In this document: in pieces, positions 25,304 through 35,452 of the stretch
Position numbering within the stretch: position 1 is the stretch's first letter
How the letters are laid out: every line of letters starts with the position of its first letter
Assembly: GCA_903919075.1 (NCBI GenBank)
Contig: CAIXGR010000075.1
Span: 52,704-116,703, forward strand
Source: an uncultured Bacteroidota bacterium
Lineage (GTDB): Bacteria; Bacteroidota; Bacteroidia; Chitinophagales; LD1
Reading direction: 5' to 3'
Length of the DNA: 64,000 bases
Program-made: the position numbers and the translations under genes
The notes under the pieces: model-generated
What the model was told of the DNA's origin: nothing
The model's input: only the letters and a program-made list of their open reading frames with translations
Database searches by the model: none

Positions 25304-27238
25304 CTATTTATCGCAATAACGTTTAATAACCGGGTATGCTTCCAGTATGCCTAATTCGCCAGCTTTGCTTAAGCTTAAACAGGCAGGTTCATTTTCGCGA
25401 AGTAAAACAAGTAGTAATCCTTTATTATAGTGTGCCTCGGCAAAAGTTGGGTCTCGTGCAATAGCCTCGTCAATATCTTTAATAGCGCCGTAAAAATTGT
25501 TGGTTGCAATTTTAGCCCAGGCCCGGTTATACCAGGCATAAGTAAAGTTCGAATCAATGGTAATGGCTTCTGTATAATCAGCTATTACCAGTTGATAGCT
25601 GTTTGCGGCTAAAATATTTGGGGATATATCTTTCCACTTTTCGATTGCCTGTTCGTTATCCACATGTTGTAGGTCAAGCAGTTTTAACCTTGCGTTGCCT
25701 CTTCCAAAATAAAATGATGCATTAGTGGGGTCTAAATCTATTGCTTTATCAAAATCAGATATTGCCCGGTCGAATATTTGTAAAACACTAAAAATAGTTC
25801 CCCTGTCGGCATAATTGGCCGCACTGGCCGGCGAATTATTTATGGCAGTATCTAACTGCTCAAATTTCTTTTTCATAAGCCGCGCATCCATACTATCGTT
25901 TTTACTGAATAACGTTAGCTCTCTGCCACCATAATGCAGTTTTGTTTCGGCATTGTAAACCTGCACTTTGTTTCCTGCTGTTGGAAACAAAATAATTGAA
26001 AATACAGGCTGTGGTTGAATATCGGCGTGTATATATTGAATTTTATTTTTAACCTCTTTCGCAGTTTCAAAATCATCGGATAGCGTTACCATCTTCATTA
26101 ACTTCAGCGTTTCAGAATACTTTGAAGAATCGCTTGCTGATAATTGAAGTTTTTGAATTTCATCTGCATTCTTATCGTCTTTCAACGCACCTTTTATATC
26201 GCCCATTGCTTTTTTTACCTGACTGCGATTTCGGTAAGCATCTATAAATTCTGGATACAGGCTTATTACCTTATCGTAATCTTTTAATGCCAGCACTAAA
26301 TCTCCTTTTTCAAACTCAATACCGGCGCGGTTATAATAAGTTAGCAGGTGGTCGGGTGTAATGGATAATACTTTTTCAAAATCGTTTAGTGCTCCATAGT
26401 AATCTTTCATTTTCGCTTTTAACAATGCCCGGTTGAAATACGCTGATGCTGAAAATGGCGATAACTGCAATGCTTTATTTAAATCTTCAAGCCCAGCCTT
26501 ATTATGCTCCTCATCTATTTCAAGCAGTGCTTTTTGAAACAAACCATAAGCGCTTGCTGAATCTATTTGCAGCGCCAAATTAATATCCAGCATGGCCGAA
26601 TCTTTTTCACCAGCTCCTTTATGTGCCATAGCTCTATCAATATAAGCCCGGGCATCGCGCGGCTTCTTGGCAATAATTCTATTATAATCATTAATAGCCT
26701 CACTGTATTGATTCAGATTTAACTCGCAAGCACCGCGCAATAAGTATAAATTTTCATCTTTAGCATGCATTTTTTCGGCCCGGTTACAATCTTCAATAGC
26801 CAATTTGAATTGTTGAAGTGAAAGATAAATATGCGCACGTTGCACATAAATTTCAGCATTGGCAGAATCGAGAGAAAGTGCTTTTTGATAATCATCTAAA
26901 GCACCGGTGTAATTAAAAAGCCGGTCGCGGGTAACTGCGCGATAAAAATATAAATCTGCCCGGTAGGGAAAGCCATCTATAGCGCGTGAGCAATCCTCTT
27001 CGGCACCGGTATAATCATCTAACTGAAATTTTGCATAGGCTCTCCAAAAATACCCGTCATAATTTTCGGGGTTTATCTTAAGGCCCATATTGAAATTCTC
27101 GATTGCTTTGGCATAATGGTCCTGCGACAATTCCATCCTGCCTATTTCAACAAAATTAGCTCTGCGTTGTGCATGTAATACATTGGACATAAGTAAGAGT
27201 AATACTAAGGCAATATTTTTTGCCGTGCGTGTTTGCAT
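25304..27238 (-). CDS. Exported TPR protein downstream of the metal efflux operon
   Basis: About 644 aa from ATG 27238, which gives a signal peptide MQTRTAKNIALVLLLLMSNV, cut near LHAQ; starts further upstream would overlap the efflux pump gene and hide the signal. The N-terminal two thirds are about eleven TPRs (for example YFWRAYAKFQLDDYTGAEED), then a non-TPR linker (about 385-470), then four more TPRs. Cysteines near the C-terminus (ENEPACLSLSKAGELGILEA, KRYC). It starts 25 bp after the pump gene, so it is probably co-transcribed. Confidence 0.85.
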   Translation of the reverse strand: MQTRTAKNIALVLLLLMSNVLHAQRRANFVEIGRMELSQDHYAKAIENFNMGLKINPENYDGYFWRAYAKFQLDDYTGAEEDCSRAIDGFPYRADLYFYRAVTRDRLFNYTGALDDYQKALSLDSANAEIYVQRAHIYLSLQQFKLAIEDCNRAEKMHAKDENLYLLRGACELNLNQYSEAINDYNRIIAKKPRDARAYIDRAMAHKGAGEKDSAMLDINLALQIDSASAYGLFQKALLEIDEEHNKAGLEDLNKALQLSPFSASAYFNRALLKAKMKDYYGALNDFEKVLSITPDHLLTYYNRAGIEFEKGDLVLALKDYDKVISLYPEFIDAYRNRSQVKKAMGDIKGALKDDKNADEIQKLQLSASDSSKYSETLKLMKMVTLSDDFETAKEVKNKIQYIHADIQPQPVFSIILFPTAGNKVQVYNAETKLHYGGRELTLFSKNDSMDARLMKKKFEQLDTAINNSPASAANYADRGTIFSVLQIFDRAISDFDKAIDLDPTNASFYFGRGNARLKLLDLQHVDNEQAIEKWKDISPNILAANSYQLVIADYTEAITIDSNFTYAWYNRAWAKIATNNFYGAIKDIDEAIARDPTFAEAHYNKGLLLVLLRENEPACLSLSKAGELGILEAYPVIKRYCDK

Positions 27239-27263
27239 GTAGCTTTTAAGGTGCTGCAAAGCT

Positions 27264-30200
27264 TTATACATCCGCTGTATTTGTGTGCTCATCGTCGGGC
27301 ATTTCGAAAGGCTGGTTATCAATTTTGCGATAAGCCCATCCAAAAATCAACGGAAAAACCCACAATGAAAACATCATGGCACAAAGTATACCACCAATTA
27401 CAACACGCGCTAACGGCCGTGAGCTTTCAGAGCCTATGCCGTGAGATACTGCTGCAGGCAGAAGCCCTATTGCAGCCATCAAGGCTGTCATCATAACCGG
27501 ACGTATATAGGCACTAACACCAAGCCTGATGGATTGATATAGGGAACCCTCCTGCCCTTTCAAATTATCAAGATTATGTTTAAAAGCAGTAATAAGCAAC
27601 ACCCCCACCTGAATACAAATACCAAACAAAGCGATAAACCCAATACCGGCAGAAATACTAAAATTAGTACCGGTAACATACAGCGCAATAATACCGCCAA
27701 CAATTGCAAAAGGCACATTCAAAAATACCAGTGCAGCATCTTTAAAGTTTCCGAACATGATGAAGAGCAACAAAAATATAAGCGACAAACTTATTGGCAC
27801 AACCTGCATTAATCTTTTTGAAGCTCGCTGCTGATTTTCAAAGTCGCCTTGCCATGCCATGGTGTAGCCTTTCTTTAAGGTTATTTTTTTACGTACTTTT
27901 TGTTGCGCCTCGGCAATGGCGCTACCCATATCGCGGCCTACCACCGAAAATTTAACTACCGCGTACCTAGCATTGTTATCTCTGAAAATAAGACAAGGGC
28001 CTGTTTTTTGAGTAATGGTTGCCAATTCCTTAATAGGTACTTTAGAACCACTTTGTGTGGGCACCAACAAATTTCCAATGTCCTCCGGTGTCTTCCGATA
28101 TTCCTCTGGCAAGCGAACTCTTATATCAAATGTTCTTACTCCTTCATATAATGTTGAGGCCGTAAGACCACCAATAGCCATAGCCACAACCGCATTAGCC
28201 TCAGCAGTTGCAACACCATATAGAGCCATTTTCTGTTGATCAAGGTTTACATCTATCTCCGGTTGACCGGTGCTGTGTATCACGCCCAAATCTTCTACGC
28301 CCCGAACATCTTTAAGTATGTTATAAACTTGGGTAACCTTGCGTTCCATATACTCTAGCGAATCTCCGTATACCTTTACGCAAATGGAACCTTTTACGCC
28401 TGACACTGCTTCCTCAACATTATCCATAATGGGTTGCGAAAAATTAAGATTAGCTCCGGGTATTGAGGCCAGCTTTGCGCTCATTTGTTTTATCAACTCT
28501 TCCTTTGTTATGTGCGGGTTCCAATCATCTTGTTGAGATAAAAGCACATCAAATTCGTTATTATAAAAGCCGGTAACGTCGGTGCCATCATCGGGCCTGC
28601 CGGTTTGCGAAAGCACATGGGTTACTTGGGGGAAGTCCATTAAAAGCGCGCGCACTTTTCGCGATACTTTCACACTTTCATCAAGCGATACACTGTATGG
28701 TAACTGCACCCGTAGCCAGATGGAGCCTTCATTTAATTCGGGCAAAAATTCTGTACCCAAAAATTTGAAAGAGTAAATACCAATCATCATAGCTATCATG
28801 GAAGTAATTACCACAACTTCTTTATGCCTGAATGCTTTTTCGAAACCTAAAAGCATAAATCCGGTTAGGTGGTGTACAAACGGATTATGTTTTTCGCGAA
28901 CGTTTTTCTTTAATAACAGATTAATTAAAACCGGTACAATAGTAAGTGTTGTAATCAATGCGCCCAACAAAGCAAAGCCTAGTGTGTAAGCAAGAGGCGA
29001 GAACATTTTTCCCTCCACCTTTTGAAAAGAAAATATAGGCAGCAGGCCTGTGATGATAATAAGTTTTGAGAAAAAAATTGCACGGCCTAACTCAGCACCA
29101 TTCTTTTTAATAAGCCCCAGCTTGGTTATTTTATTAAAGCGCTCCATACCCAGCTCGTTCGCTTTATTATCCAGTATTACGAACATCCCCTCCACCATCA
29201 CCACAGCCCCGTCTATAATAATTCCAAAGTCAATGGCGCCCAGCGAAAGCAGGTTAGCACTCATGCCCATTAAATGAAGGCAGATAAAGGCAAACAGCAA
29301 CGACATGGGAATGATGATAGATACAATAAGCGTTGTGCGCCAATTGAACATAAATAGCGATACCACGAACGTAACAAACAGTATACCTTCTATAAGATTA
29401 TGCAGCACGGTGTGCGTAGCAAAACCTATCAGGTCCGACCTGTCGTAATAGGGAACAATTTTTGTATCCTGAGGCAGTATGCCGTTGTTTAATTCATCAA
29501 TTTCACTTTTCAGGTTGTCAATTACTTCGGTGGGGTTCTCTCCTTTTCTCATTACAACAATAGCCTCTACAACATCATCCTGGTCGCTTACTATTCGCTT
29601 ACCGGTAGAATCTATTGAGCCATCGCTGCGGCTTACCCATCCTAATCTGGGCACGTTTGATATTTCTACGGCAGCTACATCTTTTACAAGTAGCGGCACG
29701 CCGTTATTGTTTTGAATAATTACATTCTTTATTTCGTTAATATCATTCAGTAGCCCTATTCCGCGAACAACAAATGCTTCGTTGTTCTGAATAATCATAT
29801 CGCCACCAATATTAATATTGGTTTTTTGCACGGCCGTAAAAACATCAAGCGATGTAATGCCGAAAGAAGTAAGCTTACCTGGGTCAACTTTTATTTCGTA
29901 CATTTTGGTTTTGCCCCCAAAACTGTTAATGCTTCCAATACCTTGAACTGAACGCAACCGGCGGTCGACAACCCAATCCTGAATGGTCTTTAACTCGCGC
30001 ACATCTCTGAACGTACTTTTTAAAGTATACCTGAAAATTTCGCCGGTTGGGCCGGTTGGTGGTTGCACAGAGGGCAAGATGCCGCCGGGAAGCCCCGCAT
30101 TCTGCAACATATTCATTACCTGTTGCCGTGCCTGAGGATCTTTTACACCATCAGCAAAAATGAGCTTTACGTACGATAGGCCAAAAATACTGGTTGAGCG

Positions 30201-30455
30201 CAGGCTTATTTTATCCTGCACCGGGTTCATGGCAATTTCGATAGGAATGGTAACAAATTTTTCAACCTCCTCGGCACTGCGGCCAGGCCATTGGGTAATA
30301 ATACTAATTTCAGTATTGGTTACATCGGGAAAAGCCTCAATGGGCATGTTCTTAAAAGTAATAAGTCCGGCAACAACCAAAACAATTCCTGTAGCTAAGA
30401 TGAAATACTTATTCTTGAGCGAAAAACCTATTAAGCCTCTAAGGAACTTATTCAT
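27264..30455 (-). CDS. CzcA/CusA-family heavy-metal efflux RND transporter
   Basis: 1063 aa, the usual length for the inner-membrane proton-driven pump of a tripartite metal efflux system. Twelve membrane segments in two halves. The N-terminus has AFPDVTNTEISIITQWPGRS; the HME-RND signature in TM4 is LGAIDFGIIIDGAVVMVEGM, containing the proton-relay Asp. The second half contains GRPDDGTDVTGFYNNEFDV and the ETL-type core (LNVPFAIVGGIIALYVTGTN). Metal specificity (Cu/Ag or Co/Zn/Cd) cannot be set by eye. Third gene after TolC and adaptor. Confidence 0.95.
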   Translation of the reverse strand: MNKFLRGLIGFSLKNKYFILATGIVLVVAGLITFKNMPIEAFPDVTNTEISIITQWPGRSAEEVEKFVTIPIEIAMNPVQDKISLRSTSIFGLSYVKLIFADGVKDPQARQQVMNMLQNAGLPGGILPSVQPPTGPTGEIFRYTLKSTFRDVRELKTIQDWVVDRRLRSVQGIGSINSFGGKTKMYEIKVDPGKLTSFGITSLDVFTAVQKTNINIGGDMIIQNNEAFVVRGIGLLNDINEIKNVIIQNNNGVPLLVKDVAAVEISNVPRLGWVSRSDGSIDSTGKRIVSDQDDVVEAIVVMRKGENPTEVIDNLKSEIDELNNGILPQDTKIVPYYDRSDLIGFATHTVLHNLIEGILFVTFVVSLFMFNWRTTLIVSIIIPMSLLFAFICLHLMGMSANLLSLGAIDFGIIIDGAVVMVEGMFVILDNKANELGMERFNKITKLGLIKKNGAELGRAIFFSKLIIITGLLPIFSFQKVEGKMFSPLAYTLGFALLGALITTLTIVPVLINLLLKKNVREKHNPFVHHLTGFMLLGFEKAFRHKEVVVITSMIAMMIGIYSFKFLGTEFLPELNEGSIWLRVQLPYSVSLDESVKVSRKVRALLMDFPQVTHVLSQTGRPDDGTDVTGFYNNEFDVLLSQQDDWNPHITKEELIKQMSAKLASIPGANLNFSQPIMDNVEEAVSGVKGSICVKVYGDSLEYMERKVTQVYNILKDVRGVEDLGVIHSTGQPEIDVNLDQQKMALYGVATAEANAVVAMAIGGLTASTLYEGVRTFDIRVRLPEEYRKTPEDIGNLLVPTQSGSKVPIKELATITQKTGPCLIFRDNNARYAVVKFSVVGRDMGSAIAEAQQKVRKKITLKKGYTMAWQGDFENQQRASKRLMQVVPISLSLIFLLLFIMFGNFKDAALVFLNVPFAIVGGIIALYVTGTNFSISAGIGFIALFGICIQVGVLLITAFKHNLDNLKGQEGSLYQSIRLGVSAYIRPVMMTALMAAIGLLPAAVSHGIGSESSRPLARVVIGGILCAMMFSLWVFPLIFGWAYRKIDNQPFEMPDDEHTNTADV

Positions 30456-30533
30456 TTCTTTAATTTTAATGTGTTTGCAATAGCACTTGCATTACAAACC
30501 ATAGTATTGTTCTTTATTCTTTACAACCTTTTT

Positions 30534-31646
30534 TTAGCTGTTTAACTCTCCGTAAATTAAAATAGCCTCCGTTGCAATTACCCGGTCGCCTTCTTTCAAA
30601 CCCGATTTAATATAAGTTTTATCGCCGGTGGTATTTAAAACCTCAACCGGTGTAATGGATGCATCGCCATGTCCGTTGTAAACAAGAACATAATACCGAC
30701 TGTTATCGTAAATTAATGCTTTACTGGTTACGCAAAGCGCCTGCCTGTTTTCAGGATTGGCAATTTCGATACTGGCAAACATTTGTGGCTTCAGTTCGTA
30801 TTTCTCGTTAGCTATTACTATCCGCACCTTCATTACTTTAGTAGTTGGATCGAGCGCGTTTAGCATTTTATCCACCTTACCCTTAAATATTTTACCGGGG
30901 TAAGAAAGTGTGGTAACGCTTACCTCATCGCCCATGTGAATGTTATTAATGTTCGATTCATAAACATTGGCCCAAACCCATACATTTTTTAAATCGGAAA
31001 TGGTGAACAGCATTGTGCTGTTATCGGTGCGGATGGAAGTTCCGTTGGTGATATTTTTTTGTACTATAAATCCGCCTACCGGTGCCTTAATTTCCCAAAC
31101 ACCTTTTGTGTTGTCGCCATTTATTTTCAATATTCTTTGGGCGGTTTCCAATTGGGCCTGTGCCTGGCCGTAATTAGTTTCGGCAGTGGTAACATCAAGG
31201 CTTGAAGCCAATCCATCTTTAAAAAGATCCTGTGCCGCCTGCAATTGTCTTTTTGTAGCGGCCACATTTGCCTGCGCAATGGTAAGGCTGCTTGAATAAT
31301 TAGCCATTTCGCTACTGGAAACAGTTCCCAATATTTGCCCCGCCGATACGTAATCGCCCAGCTGCACTTTAATATCGCGAACATTGCCGCTTACTAACGG
31401 AAAAATATTTACCTGGTTATCCTGGTTCACATCAACCATACCGGTAAAAGAAATGGTACTAACCAGCGGCATGGTTTGAACGGTATCAATCCGCAAAGTT
31501 TTTAACAGCGAATCAGGAATTACGTATTTGCGGGTTTCATCAGCAGGCTTTTCGTTTTTGCCGGTGCAGCTTTGTATTGCCAGAGAAAGCAAGGCAAAGC
31601 CGACGATGAAAAAAGGTGTTTTTGCTATAAAAATTTTATTTCTCAT
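30534..31646 (-). CDS. Efflux RND periplasmic adaptor (CusB/CzcB-like)
   Basis: 370 aa lipoprotein: signal peptide with lipobox AIQSC (about Cys27). Barrel-sandwich/lipoyl half GDYVSAGQILGTVSSSEMAN, a coiled-coil hairpin (about 130-190: TIAQANVAATKRQLQAAQDL), the second lipoyl half EIKAPVGGFIVQKNITNGTS and a beta-barrel (VWVWANVYESNINNIHMGDE). It links the RND pump to TolC. A 12-bp gap to the upstream TolC gene and a 78-bp gap to the pump gene. Confidence 0.93.
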   Translation of the reverse strand: MRNKIFIAKTPFFIVGFALLSLAIQSCTGKNEKPADETRKYVIPDSLLKTLRIDTVQTMPLVSTISFTGMVDVNQDNQVNIFPLVSGNVRDIKVQLGDYVSAGQILGTVSSSEMANYSSSLTIAQANVAATKRQLQAAQDLFKDGLASSLDVTTAETNYGQAQAQLETAQRILKINGDNTKGVWEIKAPVGGFIVQKNITNGTSIRTDNSTMLFTISDLKNVWVWANVYESNINNIHMGDEVSVTTLSYPGKIFKGKVDKMLNALDPTTKVMKVRIVIANEKYELKPQMFASIEIANPENRQALCVTSKALIYDNSRYYVLVYNGHGDASITPVEVLNTTGDKTYIKSGLKEGDRVIATEAILIYGELNS

Positions 31647-31658
31647 TACTTTTATTTC

Positions 31659-32960
31659 TTATTTAATTACATCCTTACCTACAGCCATGTTCAGGTTTTC
31701 TTTGGCTGTATAATAACCGGCTATATAATTATTGAAATTGATTATTTGTTGCTTGTAAGTATCCATATATATAACCAGGTCGCGCAATGTCATTTCCTTT
31801 TTTTGAAAAATATTATAGATACCCGACATCAATTGATCGAACGCCTGATTGTTTTTAATTTGAACATCAATATCAAGATGCGATAGTTGCACCAGTTTTT
31901 CGTACGCCTGATTTACATCGTTCAGCGCCTTTAATTTAGAGGCATCCAGCTGCACTTCATTTTGTTTTAAGGTAGCTTTTGCCTGCTTAATACCGCCCTG
32001 GTTAAAATTCCAGAGCGGAAGTGGCAAGGCCACACCAAAACCGGTATAGTTAGTGTACGAGCCACCGGCCTTGTCGTATATTACTGATACATCTAAATCA
32101 GGCGCTATTAAAGATTTATTATATTTCACATACCAGTCTGATGCAGTAACCTGCATGGCATTATTTTGAACATCGGGGCGGTTTTCAATAGCCGAAGCAT
32201 AGAGCGAATCCATAGTAATATCCGGTAACTCAAATTTGCCAACAGCAGGCATATCAGGTATTAAAACAGACGATGGCTGCAGCTGCAGCATGTATCTCAT
32301 TTCAGCTTCAAGGTCGTTTACCTGATTTAAGTTATTGGTAATATCGGTTTGCAGTTGAAACTTGGTGCTTTGTATAATTATCACATCTTTTAAGGCTACA
32401 TCATTTTTTGAGTATGCTTCGGTAAGCGCCTTTTCTAATATGATAGATTTTTCTAATTCGGTATCAAACACTTTTTGTGTTTTCAACAAGGCATTAAGCT
32501 GATAAAAATCGGAGCGAAATTGAAACTTTAAATTGCGCAATAAATCGTAGTAGGCATATTCAACAGCCTTTTCGTTCGCTTTATTGTATTGTACTAAACG
32601 ATGCCGTTTGCCTGCGGTTTTAAAAACCTGGTCAAGCTGCACAGCTACTTCACCCTCGGGCCCGCGAATGGTAAAGGGTATTCGGGTGCCGGGGTTCCAT
32701 ATATTTTGGCTATAACTTAAACCCGGATTATCCCAAAGTTTAGCGGCAATTGTTTGTGCGTGTGCAATGTCAATATTGTAATGATTGGCAATCAGGTCAA
32801 GATTTTTTTCAAGCATTATTTTTTCAGCATCCTGCAAACTGATATGAAGCGTATCGGAATGGTTAATATAGGCAACACCCGAAGCCTGACTGAAAGAGCT
32901 GCCTGCAACACACAAAAACACAATAAAAATAAAAACAGAAAGCCTGGTTTGGTCTTTCAT
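31659..32960 (-). CDS. TolC-family outer-membrane efflux protein (CusC/CzcC-like)
   Basis: 433 aa. Signal peptide MKDQTRLSVFIFIVFLCVAG, cut near SFSQA. Two OEP repeats: the first starts LQDAEKIMLEKNLDLIANHY with NPGLSYSQNIWN, the second ENRPDVQNNAMQVTASDWYV with GGSYTNYTGFGVALPLPLWN. It is the first gene of the metal efflux operon, followed by adaptor, pump and TPR protein. Confidence 0.93.
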   Translation of the reverse strand: MKDQTRLSVFIFIVFLCVAGSSFSQASGVAYINHSDTLHISLQDAEKIMLEKNLDLIANHYNIDIAHAQTIAAKLWDNPGLSYSQNIWNPGTRIPFTIRGPEGEVAVQLDQVFKTAGKRHRLVQYNKANEKAVEYAYYDLLRNLKFQFRSDFYQLNALLKTQKVFDTELEKSIILEKALTEAYSKNDVALKDVIIIQSTKFQLQTDITNNLNQVNDLEAEMRYMLQLQPSSVLIPDMPAVGKFELPDITMDSLYASAIENRPDVQNNAMQVTASDWYVKYNKSLIAPDLDVSVIYDKAGGSYTNYTGFGVALPLPLWNFNQGGIKQAKATLKQNEVQLDASKLKALNDVNQAYEKLVQLSHLDIDVQIKNNQAFDQLMSGIYNIFQKKEMTLRDLVIYMDTYKQQIINFNNYIAGYYTAKENLNMAVGKDVIK

Positions 32961-33309
32961 AAACTTACCCTTTTTTAAACAGCCGCAAGATTGGACTAAT
33001 GCAGTTACGCAGAGTTTAAAAAAACTTAAAAATTACTAAAAGCCAACTAACGTTAAATCCCAAATTTCCGATACAGGAAAACGAAGCCTATTTCTTCTAT
33101 ATCTAAAAAAACGTATTCGTCCTGCAACATAAAAATACTATTTATTGGCCACTTTTTGGCTAAGCAAATTAGCTGGTGTAAGCCGGTAGAATGGCTAATT
33201 CGCACTACCGCATAATAAAAGTCATCTGAATTTGTATATTAGCAATCGTGCAATTATTAAATTGGGGCACCATACCATTAAATTTTATTAACCAATTGAT
33301 TGTTTTTAT
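32961..33309. other. 349-bp intergenic region between divergent efflux and purine genes
   Basis: No ORF of interest. It should hold promoters for the efflux operon (minus) and guaD (plus), but no perfect TTTG-19-TAnnTTTG is visible. A 6-bp inverted repeat CGGTAG (33184-33189)/CTACCG (33205-33210) could be a regulator site or a weak hairpin. Confidence 0.6.
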
Positions 33310-33789
33310 ATGGATAAAGAGACTTTAAAAAAATTCATGACTGAGGCGATTGACCTATCATTAGCAGGGGTAAAAAATGACGCCGGTGGCCCGTTTGGAG
33401 CCATTATTGTAAAGGATAACGTAATTATTGGACGGGGACATAACCGCGTAACTTCTACCAACGACCCTACTGCACATGCCGAGGTAGTTGCCATTCGTAA
33501 TGCGTGTAACCATTTACACAGCTTTCAATTAGATGGCTGCATATTGTTTACATCATGCGAACCATGCCCTATGTGTTTAGGCGCTATTTATTGGTCGCGC
33601 TTGCAAAAAATATATTACGGTTGTAACCGGAACGATGCCGCAGCCATTGGATTTGACGATGAGTTTATTTACACCGAAATAGGCAAGCCCATTACCGACC
33701 GTAAAATTGAAATGGAACAACTTTGCAGGGCTGATGCGCTGCAGGCCTTTAAAAACTGGGACAATAAATCAGATAAGATAAAATATTAG
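33310..33789 (+). CDS. guaD: Nucleoside/guanine deaminase (cytidine-deaminase fold)
   Basis: 159 aa. Zinc site: HAEVVAIRNACN (His and catalytic Glu) and CEPCPMCLGAIYWSRL (PCxxC). GGPFGAIIVKDNVIIGRGHN and the C-terminal YGCNRNDAAAIGFDDEFIYT match the Bacillus-type guanine deaminase rather than tRNA adenosine deaminase TadA. Location next to adenine deaminase and the xanthine/urate genes supports guanine to xanthine. Starts the plus-strand half of the purine island; 21 bp before ade. Confidence 0.87.
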   Translation: MDKETLKKFMTEAIDLSLAGVKNDAGGPFGAIIVKDNVIIGRGHNRVTSTNDPTAHAEVVAIRNACNHLHSFQLDGCILFTSCEPCPMCLGAIYWSRLQKIYYGCNRNDAAAIGFDDEFIYTEIGKPITDRKIEMEQLCRADALQAFKNWDNKSDKIKY

Positions 33790-33810
33790 AGAGCTGATTA
33801 ATATAGAATT

Positions 33811-35451
33811 TTGAAAACAGAAAACTTTACCATTCTCGCTAACCTGATAGATATTTTTAAGAAAGAAATTTATCCGGCAGAGGTTGTTGTTGAAAATGGC
33901 TTTATTAAAAAGATATCGCGTACTGATAAACCGGTAACTAATTATATTCTGCCCGGCTTTACCGATGCCCATATTCATGTGGAAAGCTCAATGCTAATTC
34001 CATCGGAGTTTGCACGGTTGGCGGTATTACATGGCACTGTAGCTACTATTAACGACCCACACGAAATTGCGAATGTAATGGGCGTTGCCGGTGTCAATTA
34101 TATGATTGAGAACGGCAAAAAAGTTCCTTTCTATTTCAATTTTGGTGCACCCAGTTGTGTACCCGCTACTGTTTTCGAAACTGCCGGTGCAGCTATTGAT
34201 GCCAAGCAAATTGATGAACTGCTGGCAAGAAAAGAAATTAAGTACCTGACCGAGATGATGAATTATCCCGGTGTGTTGATGGGGGAAGAACAAGTGCTAG
34301 AGAAAATATCGCATGCTAAAAAACATAACAAACCGGTTGATGGCCATGCACCTGGCTTAATAGGGGATAATGCTATACATTATATAAAAGCCGGCATTAG
34401 CACCGACCACGAATGTTTTACTTACGAAGAAGCACTGCACAAGTTAAAGCATGGCATGAAAATTTTGATACGTGAAGGCAGCGCGGCAAAAAATTTCGAA
34501 GCGCTGATTCCGTTGTTAAACGACTATACTGATAATATTATGTTTTGTTCGGACGACAAGCATCCGAACGATTTAGTACGCAACCATATTGATGCTCTTG
34601 TAAAAAGAGCTTTGGCAAAAGGCATTGACCTTTTTAAAATATTACAAGTGGCTTGCCTTAACCCGGTATTTCACTACGGCCTCGACCACGGCCTGCTACG
34701 CGAAGGCGACCCGGCTGATTTTATTGTAATTGATTCGCCAAAAAACTTTAAGATACTGCAAACATATATTAAAGGAGAACTGGTAGCCGAAAACGGAAAA
34801 AGCTTTATAAAAAAAGTAGCGGCAGATATTATCAATGATTTTAATTGCAAAGAAAAAAATCCAGCGGATTTTTTAATTCCTGCATCTTCCTCAAAAAAAA
34901 TAAAAGTAATTGAAGCACTCAACGGACAATTAATAACCCGCACTTCATTAGAACATCCCAAAGTTGCACACGGATATATCGAAAGTGATGTGGAGAAGGA
35001 TGTATTAAAATTGACCGTAGTAAACCGTTATAAAGAAGCTAAACCCGCTCTTGCCTTCATCAAAAATTTTGGATTGAAAAGCGGTGCTATTGCCAGTTGC
35101 GTAGGACACGATAGCCATAACATTATTGCCGTTGGCACTAATGATAAAGATATTTGTGAAGCAGTAAATCTAATTGTTCGCGCCAAAGGCGGCCTTTCAG
35201 TGGCTGACGGCGAAAAACATTTGCTGCTTCCCCTACCGGTAGCCGGAATTATGACCAATGCAGATGCTTATGAAGTTGCTGACCTATATACCCAAATAGA
35301 CGCCGCCGCAAAAAAACTAGGCACCCAGCTCGATGCGCCTTTTATGACACTCTCATTTATGGCCCTCCTGGTTATCCCTCAATTAAAATTAAGTGACTTG
35401 GGATTGTTTGATGGGGGGAGTTTTAAGTTTGTGGAGTTGGGGGGCGATTAA
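33811..35451 (+). CDS. ade: Adenine deaminase
   Basis: 546 aa metallo-dependent hydrolase converting adenine to hypoxanthine. The start codon is TTG at 33811 ([20 protein letters not shown]); no nearby ATG keeps the beta-sandwich N-terminus. Motifs: [20 protein letters not shown] (metal His pair), [37 protein letters not shown] (metal Asp) and the Ade-specific C-terminal domain with [29 protein letters not shown]. Its stop and that of the convergent Mrr-like gene are one base apart. Confidence 0.95.
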   Translation: MKTENFTILANLIDIFKKEIYPAEVVVENGFIKKISRTDKPVTNYILPGFTDAHIHVESSMLIPSEFARLAVLHGTVATINDPHEIANVMGVAGVNYMIENGKKVPFYFNFGAPSCVPATVFETAGAAIDAKQIDELLARKEIKYLTEMMNYPGVLMGEEQVLEKISHAKKHNKPVDGHAPGLIGDNAIHYIKAGISTDHECFTYEEALHKLKHGMKILIREGSAAKNFEALIPLLNDYTDNIMFCSDDKHPNDLVRNHIDALVKRALAKGIDLFKILQVACLNPVFHYGLDHGLLREGDPADFIVIDSPKNFKILQTYIKGELVAENGKSFIKKVAADIINDFNCKEKNPADFLIPASSSKKIKVIEALNGQLITRTSLEHPKVAHGYIESDVEKDVLKLTVVNRYKEAKPALAFIKNFGLKSGAIASCVGHDSHNIIAVGTNDKDICEAVNLIVRAKGGLSVADGEKHLLLPLPVAGIMTNADAYEVADLYTQIDAAAKKLGTQLDAPFMTLSFMALLVIPQLKLSDLGLFDGGSFKFVELGGD

Positions 35452-35452
35452 G

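Noticed and set aside
25289..25318. GCGATA/TATCGC stem at the convergent LOG-TPR junction as a terminator
   Set aside because: The stem is only 6 bp, it overlaps the coding end of the TPR gene and there is no T run.
33184..33210. CGGTAG/CTACCG inverted repeat before guaD as a terminator
   Set aside because: Only 6 bp with a 15-nt loop and no T run; kept only as a possible regulator site in the intergenic entry.
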